Positions 1 through 8,221 of a stretch of 57,811 nt of DNA are shown here, piece after piece. The position numbers and the translations under genes are program-made. Origin of the DNA: an uncultured bacterium (lineage in GTDB: Bacteria; Myxococcota_A; Polyangia; Polyangiales; Houyiibacteriaceae). The stretch lies in the NCBI GenBank assembly GCA_938024995.1, contig CALJDU010000093.1, positions 1 through 57,811 on the forward strand, in the 5' to 3' direction. The notes under the pieces are model-generated. The model did not search any database. It was not told the DNA's origin and saw only the letters and a program-made list of their open reading frames with translations. Position 1 is the first letter of the stretch. Every line of letters starts with the position of its first letter.

Positions 1-2160
1 CTACCGCTGCGCGACCCGCCCGCTCAACACCAGCAGCACCGGCAACAACCATAAGTCTGCGACCAAACACGCCACCAGCGTCACCAGCGACAGCTCCCCG
101 AACTGACGCACGGGCAGGAACCCGCTCAGAAGCAACACCGCAAAGCCGGCCATCAACGTGAGCGCCGACAAGAGCACCGCCCTTCCCGACGATCGCAACG
201 CGGCATCGACATCGCCGAGCGTCATCGCGCGCGTCAGCAAGTGAATCGTCCCGTCGACCGCGAGCCCCAAGCTCACCGTGAAGACGATCGCGGTGCCCGC
301 GTTGAGCGGGATCCCGCGCGCGCCCATCCAGCCCAGCGTGAGCACGAGCGGCAAGAGGTTGACCGGCATCGCGATCAGCGCCGCGAAGGGGCTCTTCAGC
401 GCGACGCCGATGCACAAGAAGATGATAAACGCCGCGACCGCCAACCCGCGCAGCAGGTCCGACGTGACCAGCGAGAGCCCACGCGAGGCGATGACGGCTT
501 CCCCTTGAACCTCGGCACCGGGCGCGTGTCTCTGCACGTCTTGTCGAAGCGACGACAGCAGCGCCGGGAACTCGCTCGCGCGATCGTCACGCAGACGCAC
601 CGTCAACGTGTCTTCTTCGGAGCCGCCCGCGGCCGTCACGATCGACCAAAGCGCGGGCACGCTGTCATCGGGCGCCGCGGACGCCTCTCCGCTCAACATC
701 GCGTAGGCACGGTCGATCGTGAGGTGCGGACCGCGGGCGGAGCGAACCGCAGGCTCGTCCGCGAGCGCCTCTGCGAGCGCGCGCGAAACCGGAGCGGTGA
801 CGGGAGAGACCGTGACCTCGCGCAGCCCGTCGAGCTCCCGCTCAAAACGCTCCGCGACCTGGCGCACTCGCTCTTCTTCTCCGAAGGGCGCGAGCAAGCG
901 ATCATCGGGACGAACGTGGCGCGCGGTGAAGACGCTCAGCAGCAGCAGCCCGAGCGTAAGCGTGATGGCCCACGCGCTCTTGGGACGCTTCAGCGCGACC
1001 TCTCGGTGCGCCTTCGGCATCGACTCATCGAGCGCCAGGAGCGAGGGCACCACGACCATCGTGATCGCGAACGCCAGCATCACGCCGAGGGCCGCGAGGA
1101 TGCCGAAGCGACGCAGCACCGGCGCGGTCGCCGTCGCGAGGGACAAGAACCCCACCGCGGTCGTGAGCGAGGTAAGCAAGCACGGCAGGAACATCAGCCG
1201 CGGGACCTGATGGCGCGCTTCTCTCGCGACCATCCCCTCCTCGCGGAGCTCGCGGTAGCGCTCGCAGAGGTGCACCGCGTCCGATAGCCCGAGCGTGATC
1301 AGCAGCGGCGGCACCACGTTGTTCACGAGATTGATCGGCTCCTCAAGGAGCGACATCCCCGCGAGGGTCAGCGTGGTCGCGATGCCCGCAGCCGAGAGCG
1401 GAACGATCACGCCGACCCGCCAACGCATGAAGAACAAGAGCACCAGCGCGTTCGCGACAATCGTCAGCGGGATCAGCTTCGCTTGGTCGAGGCCGATCTT
1501 GTTCTCGACCGCGTCACGCATCGGCGCGAGCCCGGTCACCTCTACCTGGAGCCCCGCCGCGGACGCCCGCGCGACATGTTCCCCCAGGGCATCACTGGGA
1601 GCATCGACGACGATGAGCGCGAGGTCTCCCGCATCGCTGACCAAGCCACGCTCGACCAGCAGCGCTCGTTGTTCTTTCAGCGCGGACGGGTCGGGGCCCA
1701 GCGGTTCAATAACAAGCTTCCCGCCGAGGCGCTCCGCGAGCGTGATCATCCCGAGCGGAAAACGGTCGGGGGCGGTCGCGATGAATGCATCGAGCGCGTC
1801 TTGCATCGCCGGCGAGACGTCTCCCTCGTCTTCACCGTCGAGTTCCTCGTCCGCTTCTTCCAGGTCAAGCTGGTCAAGCGAACGAGCCTCTGGGCGCACC
1901 GTTCTGGGGAGCGCGAGCGTGGTCATCCCGCGTCCACCGACCGCCGTCGCGAGCGCGTGCTGCGCGACCACGGCATCGTCGTCAAAGACGTCCGCGCTCG
2001 AGGTCAAGAGCAAGGTTGGCACCTCGCCGGCGTCCTCGTCGTCACCAAGGGCGACCATCTGCGCGGGATCAAAATCTGCGCGCAGGTTCGCGAACAACGG
2101 AAGCGCCAACACCGTCAGCGCGATCGCGAAAGCCGCCGGCCATTTCTCTCGCGCGATCAA
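1..2160 (-). CDS. RND/MMPL-family membrane transporter
   Basis: Predicted inner-membrane exporter of the RND/MMPL superfamily, about 719 residues, complete at its C-terminus (TAG at the window edge). It shows the family's two-fold layout: an N-terminal TM, a soluble domain of about 200 residues, a block of five to six TMs, a second soluble domain and a second TM block. Both TM blocks carry an in-membrane Asp motif (GLSDAVH near residue 291 and GLAVDGTIH in the second half), as expected for proton coupling. An acidic patch rich in Glu and Asp lies in the first soluble loop. I chose the TTG at 2160 because it overlaps the stop of the upstream MATE gene (TTGA) and has GGAAG about 10 bases upstream; another TTG at 2226 is possible. 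The substrate is unknown; sterol/hopanoid-type lipids or drugs are options. Confidence 0.85.
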   Translation of the reverse strand: MIAREKWPAAFAIALTVLALPLFANLRADFDPAQMVALGDDEDAGEVPTLLLTSSADVFDDDAVVAQHALATAVGGRGMTTLALPRTVRPEARSLDQLDLEEADEELDGEDEGDVSPAMQDALDAFIATAPDRFPLGMITLAERLGGKLVIEPLGPDPSALKEQRALLVERGLVSDAGDLALIVVDAPSDALGEHVARASAAGLQVEVTGLAPMRDAVENKIGLDQAKLIPLTIVANALVLLFFMRWRVGVIVPLSAAGIATTLTLAGMSLLEEPINLVNNVVPPLLITLGLSDAVHLCERYRELREEGMVAREARHQVPRLMFLPCLLTSLTTAVGFLSLATATAPVLRRFGILAALGVMLAFAITMVVVPSLLALDESMPKAHREVALKRPKSAWAITLTLGLLLLSVFTARHVRPDDRLLAPFGEEERVRQVAERFERELDGLREVTVSPVTAPVSRALAEALADEPAVRSARGPHLTIDRAYAMLSGEASAAPDDSVPALWSIVTAAGGSEEDTLTVRLRDDRASEFPALLSSLRQDVQRHAPGAEVQGEAVIASRGLSLVTSDLLRGLAVAAFIIFLCIGVALKSPFAALIAMPVNLLPLVLTLGWMGARGIPLNAGTAIVFTVSLGLAVDGTIHLLTRAMTLGDVDAALRSSGRAVLLSALTLMAGFAVLLLSGFLPVRQFGELSLVTLVACLVADLWLLPVLLVLSGRVAQR

Positions 2161-3494
2161 ACCTCGCGAGTCTTCCAGCGCCCGCGCGCAAAGACCAGGC
2201 TCAAGAGCACCGCGCGGACGATCCAATCACAGGTCGACCCCCACCAGACGCCGACCAGGCCAAGCTCGTAGACGAAGCCGAGCAGGTACGTCATCCCGAG
2301 GCGGACGCACAGCCCGCCGACCACCATGACGACCAGCGCCGACCGCGTGTCACCCGCCCCGCGCAACGCTGCGCTCAACACCACCGCTGCGCCCATGAAC
2401 GGCTGAGCGAACGCGCCGATGTAGAGACACGGGAGCCCAAGCGCAACGATCGTCGGGTCGTCACTGAACGCGCTGAGCAACAGCGCTCCGCCGACGAAGA
2501 AGACCACCCCGAAGACCCCGAGCAGCGCCACCGCCATCCCGGACGAGAGCATGCCGGCGAGCGCTGCGGCCTCTGGCTCCTTCGCGCCGAGACGCTGCGC
2601 GACCACCGCGGCGGCCGCGATCCCGAACCCCTCAGCGGTCATGAAGCTGATCGACTCGATGCTCACGAGCGCCTGGTTCGCGGCCATCGCCATCGCCCCG
2701 AGCCACCCGATCATCGCGACGAATGAGAGGAAGCCCACGTGCTGAACGACGCGCTCAAGAAGCGAAGCGACCGAGACCCGAGACATCCGCACGAGAATCA
2801 CGCGCATCGCAGGCGCTCCCTTTTGTCTCCGGACGGACACGCTCGCGCGCGCGGAGCTGCAAACCGCGAGCAGGAGCACGAGCTCCACACACATCGCCGC
2901 CGCGCTCCCATACGCGGCGCCTTGCGCGCCCAGTCGAGGCGCGCCCCAAGCTCCGAAGATCAGCACGTAGTTAAGCGCGACGTTGACCGCGTTTCCGCCG
3001 ACCGCGATCAGAAACGGGGTCTTGGTGTCGCCGGCGGCAGACATCCCCATCGCGCAGGTGAACGCGGCCATCAAGACCGGCATGAAGCCGTACGACACCG
3101 TTAGGTACGCCCGTGCTTCGCTCTGGACCGACGCGCCCGCGGCGGGGAAGAAGCCGAGCAGCGGCTCCAGGGTGGCGAGCCCGAGGAGCGTCGCGACCGC
3201 CCCGAGCCCCAGCGCGACGAGCAAGCTCACCCGAAGCGTCTCGCTCGCCTCCGCGAGGTCTCCCTTCCCGACCGCGCGCCCGACCAGCGCGACCGTCCCG
3301 ACGGCGAACGCAGACAAGACGCTGAAGAGCGACCAGACGACCGGCCCGCTGATCTGCATCGAGGCGAGCGCGTCGCTCCCGTAGCGCCCGAGCATCGCCC
3401 GGTCGACCAGGAAGACGAACGTGTGCAGCAGCGACTGAGCGATCGCGGGGCCGGCGAGCCGGGCGACCTCGCGGATCGTCTCGCGGGGCGTCAT
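2157..3494 (-). CDS. MATE family efflux transporter
   Basis: Multidrug and toxic-compound extrusion (MATE/NorM-like) transporter of 445 residues, the usual length for the family. The N-terminus has the typical layout of a short cytoplasmic stretch, a TM containing DRAMLGRYG, then SGPVVWSLFSVLSAF, followed by about twelve hydrophobic segments in two homologous halves (the second begins near RMSRVSVASLLERVV). MATE proteins exchange H+ or Na+ for cationic drugs across the inner membrane. The ATG at 3494 has no clear Shine-Dalgarno. The stop overlaps the proposed TTG start of the RND/MMPL gene, so the two exporters are probably co-transcribed. The substrate cannot be read from the sequence. Confidence 0.9.
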   Translation of the reverse strand: MTPRETIREVARLAGPAIAQSLLHTFVFLVDRAMLGRYGSDALASMQISGPVVWSLFSVLSAFAVGTVALVGRAVGKGDLAEASETLRVSLLVALGLGAVATLLGLATLEPLLGFFPAAGASVQSEARAYLTVSYGFMPVLMAAFTCAMGMSAAGDTKTPFLIAVGGNAVNVALNYVLIFGAWGAPRLGAQGAAYGSAAAMCVELVLLLAVCSSARASVSVRRQKGAPAMRVILVRMSRVSVASLLERVVQHVGFLSFVAMIGWLGAMAMAANQALVSIESISFMTAEGFGIAAAAVVAQRLGAKEPEAAALAGMLSSGMAVALLGVFGVVFFVGGALLLSAFSDDPTIVALGLPCLYIGAFAQPFMGAAVVLSAALRGAGDTRSALVVMVVGGLCVRLGMTYLLGFVYELGLVGVWWGSTCDWIVRAVLLSLVFARGRWKTREV

Positions 3495-3519
3495 GGGAGA
3501 AGCGTCGGAGCGACGCGCG

Positions 3520-4404
3520 CTAGCGCACGCGCATCTTGACTTGCTGCTTCGGGATCACGCCGGCCGCGCTCAAGGCTTCACGCGCGGCGCGCTTGAGATC
3601 CGGATGCCCCTTCATGAGGAACGCGCCCACCATGTTCGGATCGATCTGCGCGAGCGCGGACATCGCGTTGCGCACACGCCCGCGCTTCTTGAGCTTGTGG
3701 TTCGTGTAGACCTCGGCGCGCAGGAGAAGCGAGCGAACGTCCGCGTAGGCCGGGTCGTCGTAGCTGTAGGTCTCGAGGAGCTTACGCGCTTCGGCTTCCT
3801 TGCCCGTGCGCGCGAAGGCTTCCGCGATGATCGCGGCGTACATCCCGCGCTGCTTACCCTGTCCGCGCTCAATCTTGATGTCGTCCGCGAGCGGGCGCGC
3901 GTCTTTGGGGCGACCGTGCACGAGGTACATCAAAGCCCGGTTCGCGCGGACGTCGTCCTGCACGACGATCGGCGCTTTTTCGATGTCGATCGACTCGAGG
4001 ATCCGGAGCGCTTCTTGCGGGTCGTCCTGTCCGGCCAGCTGCGCCTGAGCGAGCTTGTTGAGCGCGTCCTTTGCTTTCGGATCCTTCGCGCGGAGCGCCT
4101 CAAGCGCGGCCGCGCGGCTCTCGCCGTCCTTGGCCGTCTTGAGGATGTCGACGATGCCCGTCGACTTCTTCATCATCCGCCACATGTAGACCGCGATCCC
4201 GACGAGCCCGAGCGTGATGACGCCCGCGACGACAAAGCCCCAGTAGGAGATGTACGGGGTGAGCATCCCGGCGATCACCCAGATGACCAGAACGCCAACC
4301 GCAATCTGCGCAATGGCTTTCCACTTCACGCTCGGCTGCTCCATCGCCTCCAGCGCGGCGGCCGGATCCTTGGGCTTGAGCTTCGCCTTTTTCTTCTTCG
4401 CCAC
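3520..4404 (-). CDS. Membrane-anchored TPR-like protein
   Basis: Unrecognised protein of about 294 residues. It begins with a very basic stretch (AKKKKAKLKPK), then two adjacent TMs at roughly residues 30-80, then a soluble alpha-helical region with TPR/SEL1-like spacing (ALEALRAKDPKAKDALNKLAQAQLAG and later RKLLETYSYDDPAYADVRSLLLRAE). The C-terminal half probably faces the cytoplasm and binds partners. The frame stays open upstream, but the GTG at 4404 is preceded by GAGGAG five bases away, a strong ribosome-binding site, so I place the start there. It lies 25 bases downstream of the MATE gene's start on the same strand and is divergent from the small membrane protein at 4559. No function is assigned. 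Confidence 0.8.
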   Translation of the reverse strand: MAKKKKAKLKPKDPAAALEAMEQPSVKWKAIAQIAVGVLVIWVIAGMLTPYISYWGFVVAGVITLGLVGIAVYMWRMMKKSTGIVDILKTAKDGESRAAALEALRAKDPKAKDALNKLAQAQLAGQDDPQEALRILESIDIEKAPIVVQDDVRANRALMYLVHGRPKDARPLADDIKIERGQGKQRGMYAAIIAEAFARTGKEAEARKLLETYSYDDPAYADVRSLLLRAEVYTNHKLKKRGRVRNAMSALAQIDPNMVGAFLMKGHPDLKRAAREALSAAGVIPKQQVKMRVR

Positions 4405-4558
4405 GGGCACTCCTCGCGAGCCGAAAGCGGCTCCCCGTCCGGTTACCTCGCGCTGGACCATCTCGCAACCGCACCCACCTCCGGAGCGCAGACTCGATCG
4501 CCCGCCATGACCGGGCTCTCTTGCCGAGGGAGCGGCGCGACCCCAGAATCCCGCGGCT

Positions 4559-5011
4559 GTGGCACCGATCACCAAGACCCTCCTCATCGCTCACGCGGTC
4601 GCGACGTTTGGGATGTTCGGTCTCATCTGGCTCGTCCAGCTCGTGCAGTATCCACTCTTCGCCGACGTCTCCGCGGAGACCTTCGCCCGTTACCACGCGG
4701 GGCACACGACGCGGATCTCGCTCGTCGTCATTCCGCTCATGATGACGGAGCTCGTGACCATGGGCGCGCTGCTCGCGACGCGACCTGAAGCGCTCCCCGC
4801 GTGGTCACTTTTCCTCGGCGCGGCGCTCGTCGGCGTCGCCTGGGCGAGCACGTTCTTTCTCTCCGTGCCGGCGCACAACACCTTGGCCGCGGGTTTCGTC
4901 GAGAAGGCGCATCGCTCGCTCGTTTCGACGAACTGGATCCGCACGCTCGCGTGGACGGCCCGCTCCGCGCTGGTCGCATGGTGGCTCGCGCGGGCGATGG
5001 ATCTGCGCTGA
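4559..5011 (+). CDS. Four-TM membrane protein, DUF1772-like
   Basis: Small integral membrane protein of 150 residues with four predicted TM helices: roughly residues 8-32, 55-75, 82-103 and 128-146. A Tyr/His-rich segment after the first TM (YPLFADVSAETFARYHAGHTTRI) and an Asn/His patch after the third (SVPAHNTLAAGF) recall DUF1772/anthrone-oxygenase-like membrane families, but the match is from memory. The start is a GTG at 4559 with only a distant purine stretch (GAGGGAG) upstream, so the first residues are uncertain. It is convergent with msrA, only 19 bases apart, and divergent from the TPR-like gene. Function unknown. Confidence 0.75.
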   Translation: MAPITKTLLIAHAVATFGMFGLIWLVQLVQYPLFADVSAETFARYHAGHTTRISLVVIPLMMTELVTMGALLATRPEALPAWSLFLGAALVGVAWASTFFLSVPAHNTLAAGFVEKAHRSLVSTNWIRTLAWTARSALVAWWLARAMDLR

Positions 5012-5030
5012 ACGCTCGGTCGACCCGCCG

Positions 5031-5684
5031 CTACGTCGCGACCCCGACCGGGCAGCTCACCCCGGTTCCGCCGATGCCGCAGTAACCTTGCGGGTTCTTC
5101 GCGAGGTACTGCTGGTGGTACTCCTCCGCGTAAAAAAACGTGGGCGCGTCGATGATCTCGGTCGTCACGGCGCGCGCGTGTCCGGCAGCTTTCAGCGCCG
5201 CCGCGTAGTCTCGTTTCACGCGCTCGGCGACCTCTCGTTGCGCGTCGCTCGATGGATAGATCCCCGAGCGGTACTGGGTCCCGACATCATTGCCTTGTCG
5301 CATGCCTTGGGTCGGGTCGTGGTTCTCAAAGAAGACCTGAAGGAGCTCGGCGTACGTGACGACGGTCGGGTCGAACGCGAAGAGGACCACCTCGTTGTGC
5401 CCGGTCATCCCGGTGCACACCTCTTTGTAGCTGGGGTTCTTGGTCAGGCCGCCGGCGTACCCCACCGCGGTCGTATACACCCCTTCGACTTGCCAGAACT
5501 TTCGCTCAGCACCCCAGAAGCAACCCATGCCGATCACCCCGACCTCCAGGTGGGCCGGAAACGGCGGCGCGATCGGGCGGTCCGGATAGAGGAAGTGGCC
5601 GCTCGGGACGGGGATCGCTTCGTCGCGTCCGGGGAGCGCGCGCTCGGCGGTGGGCATCTCGTTGTTGCGCTTCTTCAGGAACAT
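5031..5684 (-). CDS. msrA: Peptide-methionine (S)-S-oxide reductase MsrA
   Basis: Reduces the S-epimer of methionine sulfoxide in proteins, using thioredoxin. About 217 residues. The nucleophilic Cys sits in the diagnostic GCFWGAERKFW motif, followed by GVYTTAVGYAGG and YKEVCTGMTGHNEVV, then the HDPTQGMRQGNDVGTQYRS block that lines the substrate pocket. A further Cys pair near the C-terminus (GYCGIGGTGVSCP) supplies the resolving cysteine. I place the start at the ATG at 5684 (MFLKKRNNEMPTAER), which fits the E. coli enzyme's N-terminal extension; the frame stays open further upstream into the kinase gene. There is no MsrB domain or neighbour in the window. Confidence 0.95.
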   Translation of the reverse strand: MFLKKRNNEMPTAERALPGRDEAIPVPSGHFLYPDRPIAPPFPAHLEVGVIGMGCFWGAERKFWQVEGVYTTAVGYAGGLTKNPSYKEVCTGMTGHNEVVLFAFDPTVVTYAELLQVFFENHDPTQGMRQGNDVGTQYRSGIYPSSDAQREVAERVKRDYAAALKAAGHARAVTTEIIDAPTFFYAEEYHQQYLAKNPQGYCGIGGTGVSCPVGVAT

Positions 5685-5721
5685 GGAGCCAGTGTGGGGC
5701 CGCGCGTCAAAAAGGGAAACC

Positions 5722-6978
5722 TCAGCTGGAGAACGCGGCGCGGATCTCCCCCAGAGACGGGCGCGCCGCGGGGTCGTCGGCGCGACACGCATCGACGACT
5801 CCTTGTACGGACGCGGGGACCCCGGTGGAGAGCCCCGCAAAAATCTCGACCAGGGTGATCCCGAGCGCGTGCACGTCTTGCGCTGGATGCGCCGGCGCGC
5901 CGTGCCGCTGCTCCTTTGGCATATACTGGAGCGTCCCCTCGCCCCCCCCCGCGCGTCGAGGCGGAGCCGCGCCGACGGGAAGCGCGAGACCGAAGTCGGT
6001 CAGCACGACGCGATCCGTTTCGCGGAGCAGGAGGTTCGAGGGCTTGATGTCGCGGTGTACGTAGCCGGAGGCGTGCACATAAGCGAGAACGTCGACAAGC
6101 GTTTTGACCCAGCGGTCGACACGCGCGGGCGTCACCGTCTCGCGCGCGAGCTCCGCCTTCACAGACCCGCCTCGAACCCACTCCATCGCGATCGCGCCCA
6201 GCCCCTCGTCGAGGTCGAAGATGCGCACGACCCCGGGGTGCTCGATCTTCGCCGGCACCCGCGCTTCGACCAACAAGCGCTCCCGCTCGATCGGACCGCG
6301 CCGGTGGTACACCTTGAGCGCGACCCGCCGCGAGACCGGGAGGTCCATCGCCGCGAACACGGTCCCCGCGCCGCCTCGCCCGAGTTCCCGCTCGATCCGA
6401 AAGCGACCACGAGTCAGCGCGCCATCCGTCGCGATGGTCTGCCCCGAGAGCTCTTGGGTTGGCGCGCTGTGTTCTTCGCGAAGCCGCGCCAAGCGTTCCT
6501 TTGCGCGCGGGTAATCGAGATCGCGCGCGAGGATCTTCTGATAGAGACCCATCGCTTCCTCGCGCTCGCCGAGGCGCTCTTTGATCTCCGCCGCGAGCAT
6601 CAAGACCGCGAGCGACGGGACCCGCTCTCGCAAGCGGGCCGCGATTTGCTGAAGCGCCGCTTGATCATCGCCACGCGCCGAGAGCACCTCCGCCACCGAA
6701 AACGAGAGCGCGGACCACTCCGGCCGCGACTCCAGCACCCGACGCGCGAGGTCGAGCGCCCGGGCGCCCTTGCCTTGGGCTTTGATCTCCAGGAAGTACC
6801 GAACCGCGTTCGCTTCCTCGGCGACCGGGTTGGACGCCATCGCGAGCAGCCGTCCCTCGACCGTGGTCGGGGGCGGTCCCTCGGGTGTTTTCGGTGCGGC
6901 GCTCGGGCGTGGCGGGACGGGAGGCGGAGGCTTCGCCGCCACATCGCGGGGCCCGAAGAGCTTCTTCCAAAAGCTCAC
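5722..6978 (-). CDS. TPR-linked Ser/Thr protein kinase
   Basis: Hanks-type protein kinase of about 418 residues. A Pro-rich linker (residues 16-38) is followed by TPR-like helices (about 60-165) and then a C-terminal kinase domain from about residue 193. Catalytic elements visible: glycine loop GRGGAGTVF, the VALK lysine near 222, the helix-C Glu in LLVEARVPAKIEHPG, HRDIKPSN near 308, and DFG near 328. The usual APE motif after the activation segment is altered to MPKEQ. There is no transmembrane segment, so it is probably cytosolic. The GTG at 6978 overlaps the FHA gene's stop by four bases (GTGA), indicating translational coupling. The kinase and FHA partner probably work together, since FHA domains bind phosphothreonine. 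Confidence 0.92.
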   Translation of the reverse strand: MSFWKKLFGPRDVAAKPPPPVPPRPSAAPKTPEGPPPTTVEGRLLAMASNPVAEEANAVRYFLEIKAQGKGARALDLARRVLESRPEWSALSFSVAEVLSARGDDQAALQQIAARLRERVPSLAVLMLAAEIKERLGEREEAMGLYQKILARDLDYPRAKERLARLREEHSAPTQELSGQTIATDGALTRGRFRIERELGRGGAGTVFAAMDLPVSRRVALKVYHRRGPIERERLLVEARVPAKIEHPGVVRIFDLDEGLGAIAMEWVRGGSVKAELARETVTPARVDRWVKTLVDVLAYVHASGYVHRDIKPSNLLLRETDRVVLTDFGLALPVGAAPPRRAGGGEGTLQYMPKEQRHGAPAHPAQDVHALGITLVEIFAGLSTGVPASVQGVVDACRADDPAARPSLGEIRAAFSS

Positions 6979-8135
6979 CCGCGGACCTCGACAACAACCC
7001 CATCGATCTCGATGCGGTCGCCTTTCAAGAGCTCGATGGGCGCGGCGCATCGGCCGCGGTTGAGCCGCGTGTCGGTGCCCTTATCGGCCGTGAGCACCGC
7101 CAGCCCGCGCTCCAGCGTGAGGACCGCGGCGGCGCCAGGGATCTGAAACGGTCCCGCGCCCGCATACGCGATGGTTCCGCGGTCAAGACCCTGCCGGACC
7201 TCGAACCGTACGCCCTCACCTTCGGGTTCCACCGCGACCGCGACGTCGTCTCCGAGCCCGATCTCCGTCGCGCCCTCGAACGTCATCGTCGACGCGATCG
7301 GCAGACCGCGCACCAGCGTTCCGTTTCGGCTCCCGCGATCGCGAACGACCAGCTGACCCTCGTCGCGATCGATGTCGGTGTGTTGACGCGACACGGACGT
7401 CCCGCGAACGACCAGGTCGCCTTCGCGTCCCAGGGTCACCGGCAGGCGAAAGACAAAGACGAGCGTTTGGCCGTCGACCACGAGCTCCGCGCGTCCTCGC
7501 GACAGCCACTTGCTCTCGACGTGGCGGAGCAGGTCCGCGATGGCCGCGTCCTCAGGCGCCAGCTTGAGCGCGGCTTCGAGCGCGTCCTTGGCTTCGCGTC
7601 GCGCGCCCACCGACTCCGCCATTTCGTACGCGGAGATATGCGTCTTAATCGTCCGCTGACGTCCCGCCTCTTCTCCCGTCGCGGCGAGGAGCGCTTCGAG
7701 CTTCTCCACCTCACCGGCCTTCTCGAGGCAGCGCGCCGTTTCGTCGACCATCTCGAGCAGCTCGTAAGCGAGCGCGGCCTCGGAGTTTCGCTCTCCGTCC
7801 TCGAGCATCTCAGCGGCCTCGAGCAGACGCCTCCGCTCCTCGGAGGTGCGCACCCCGCGTCGCTGTGCATCATCGAGGGTCGCGAGGCCGATCTGCGCGA
7901 AGACCTCGGCGCGCCGCGGATCATCCGCCTCCATCCAACGCAGCGCGTCCTTGTAAGAGTTGACGCGTTCTTCGAAGTCCGTGGTGCGCGCCGCATGAAA
8001 AAGGAGCGCATTGGCCGCTTCGTCGGTCGCCTCCACCTGAACATAGAGGGCGGCGGCCTCACGATAACGCCCCTCACCCTCCGCCTTTCGGGCGGATCGA
8101 TAGGACTTGCTGAAGAGTCTCCGGACGAGGCTCAC
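6975..8135 (-). CDS. TPR-FHA domain protein
   Basis: Predicted phosphothreonine-binding scaffold of about 386 residues. The N-terminal half is helical and TPR-like (AAALYVQVEATDEAANALLF and LLEAAEMLEDGERNSEAALAYELLE). An FHA domain follows at about 218-300, with the canonical GR (near 236), SRQH (249-252) and SRNG (269-272) motifs that contact phosphothreonine. The last 50 residues (TRLNRGRCAAPIELLKGDRIEIDG) look like the end of a second, degenerate FHA fold. I chose the GTG at 8135 (VSLVRRLFSKSYRSARKAEGEGRY); codons upstream run toward pilB and read poorly. The gene is divergent from pilB and overlaps the kinase gene downstream. Confidence 0.87.
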   Translation of the reverse strand: MSLVRRLFSKSYRSARKAEGEGRYREAAALYVQVEATDEAANALLFHAARTTDFEERVNSYKDALRWMEADDPRRAEVFAQIGLATLDDAQRRGVRTSEERRRLLEAAEMLEDGERNSEAALAYELLEMVDETARCLEKAGEVEKLEALLAATGEEAGRQRTIKTHISAYEMAESVGARREAKDALEAALKLAPEDAAIADLLRHVESKWLSRGRAELVVDGQTLVFVFRLPVTLGREGDLVVRGTSVSRQHTDIDRDEGQLVVRDRGSRNGTLVRGLPIASTMTFEGATEIGLGDDVAVAVEPEGEGVRFEVRQGLDRGTIAYAGAGPFQIPGAAAVLTLERGLAVLTADKGTDTRLNRGRCAAPIELLKGDRIEIDGVVVEVRG

Positions 8136-8171
8136 GGCGAGAAAGTAGCACGCTCCTCTTGTGATTTTGCC

Positions 8172-8180
8172 TGCTATATT
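8172..8180 (+). promoter_or_regulatory. Extended -10 promoter motif upstream of pilB
   Basis: TGC followed by TATATT forms an extended -10 element (TGn plus TATAAT-like) in an AT-richer stretch 42 bases before the pilB ATG. No good -35 hexamer is seen at 17 bases, which is tolerated for extended -10 promoters. The -10 consensus is for housekeeping sigma; usage in this organism is inference. Confidence 0.45.
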
Positions 8181-8221
8181 CCGGGCGCCCTGAGGGACAC
8201 CCACCCGGAGAAGAGACAGCA

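Noticed and set aside
5650..7146. Plus-strand frame of about 500 codons through msrA and the kinase gene
   Set aside because: It is antisense to two genes with clear catalytic motifs and has low-complexity Arg-rich translation.
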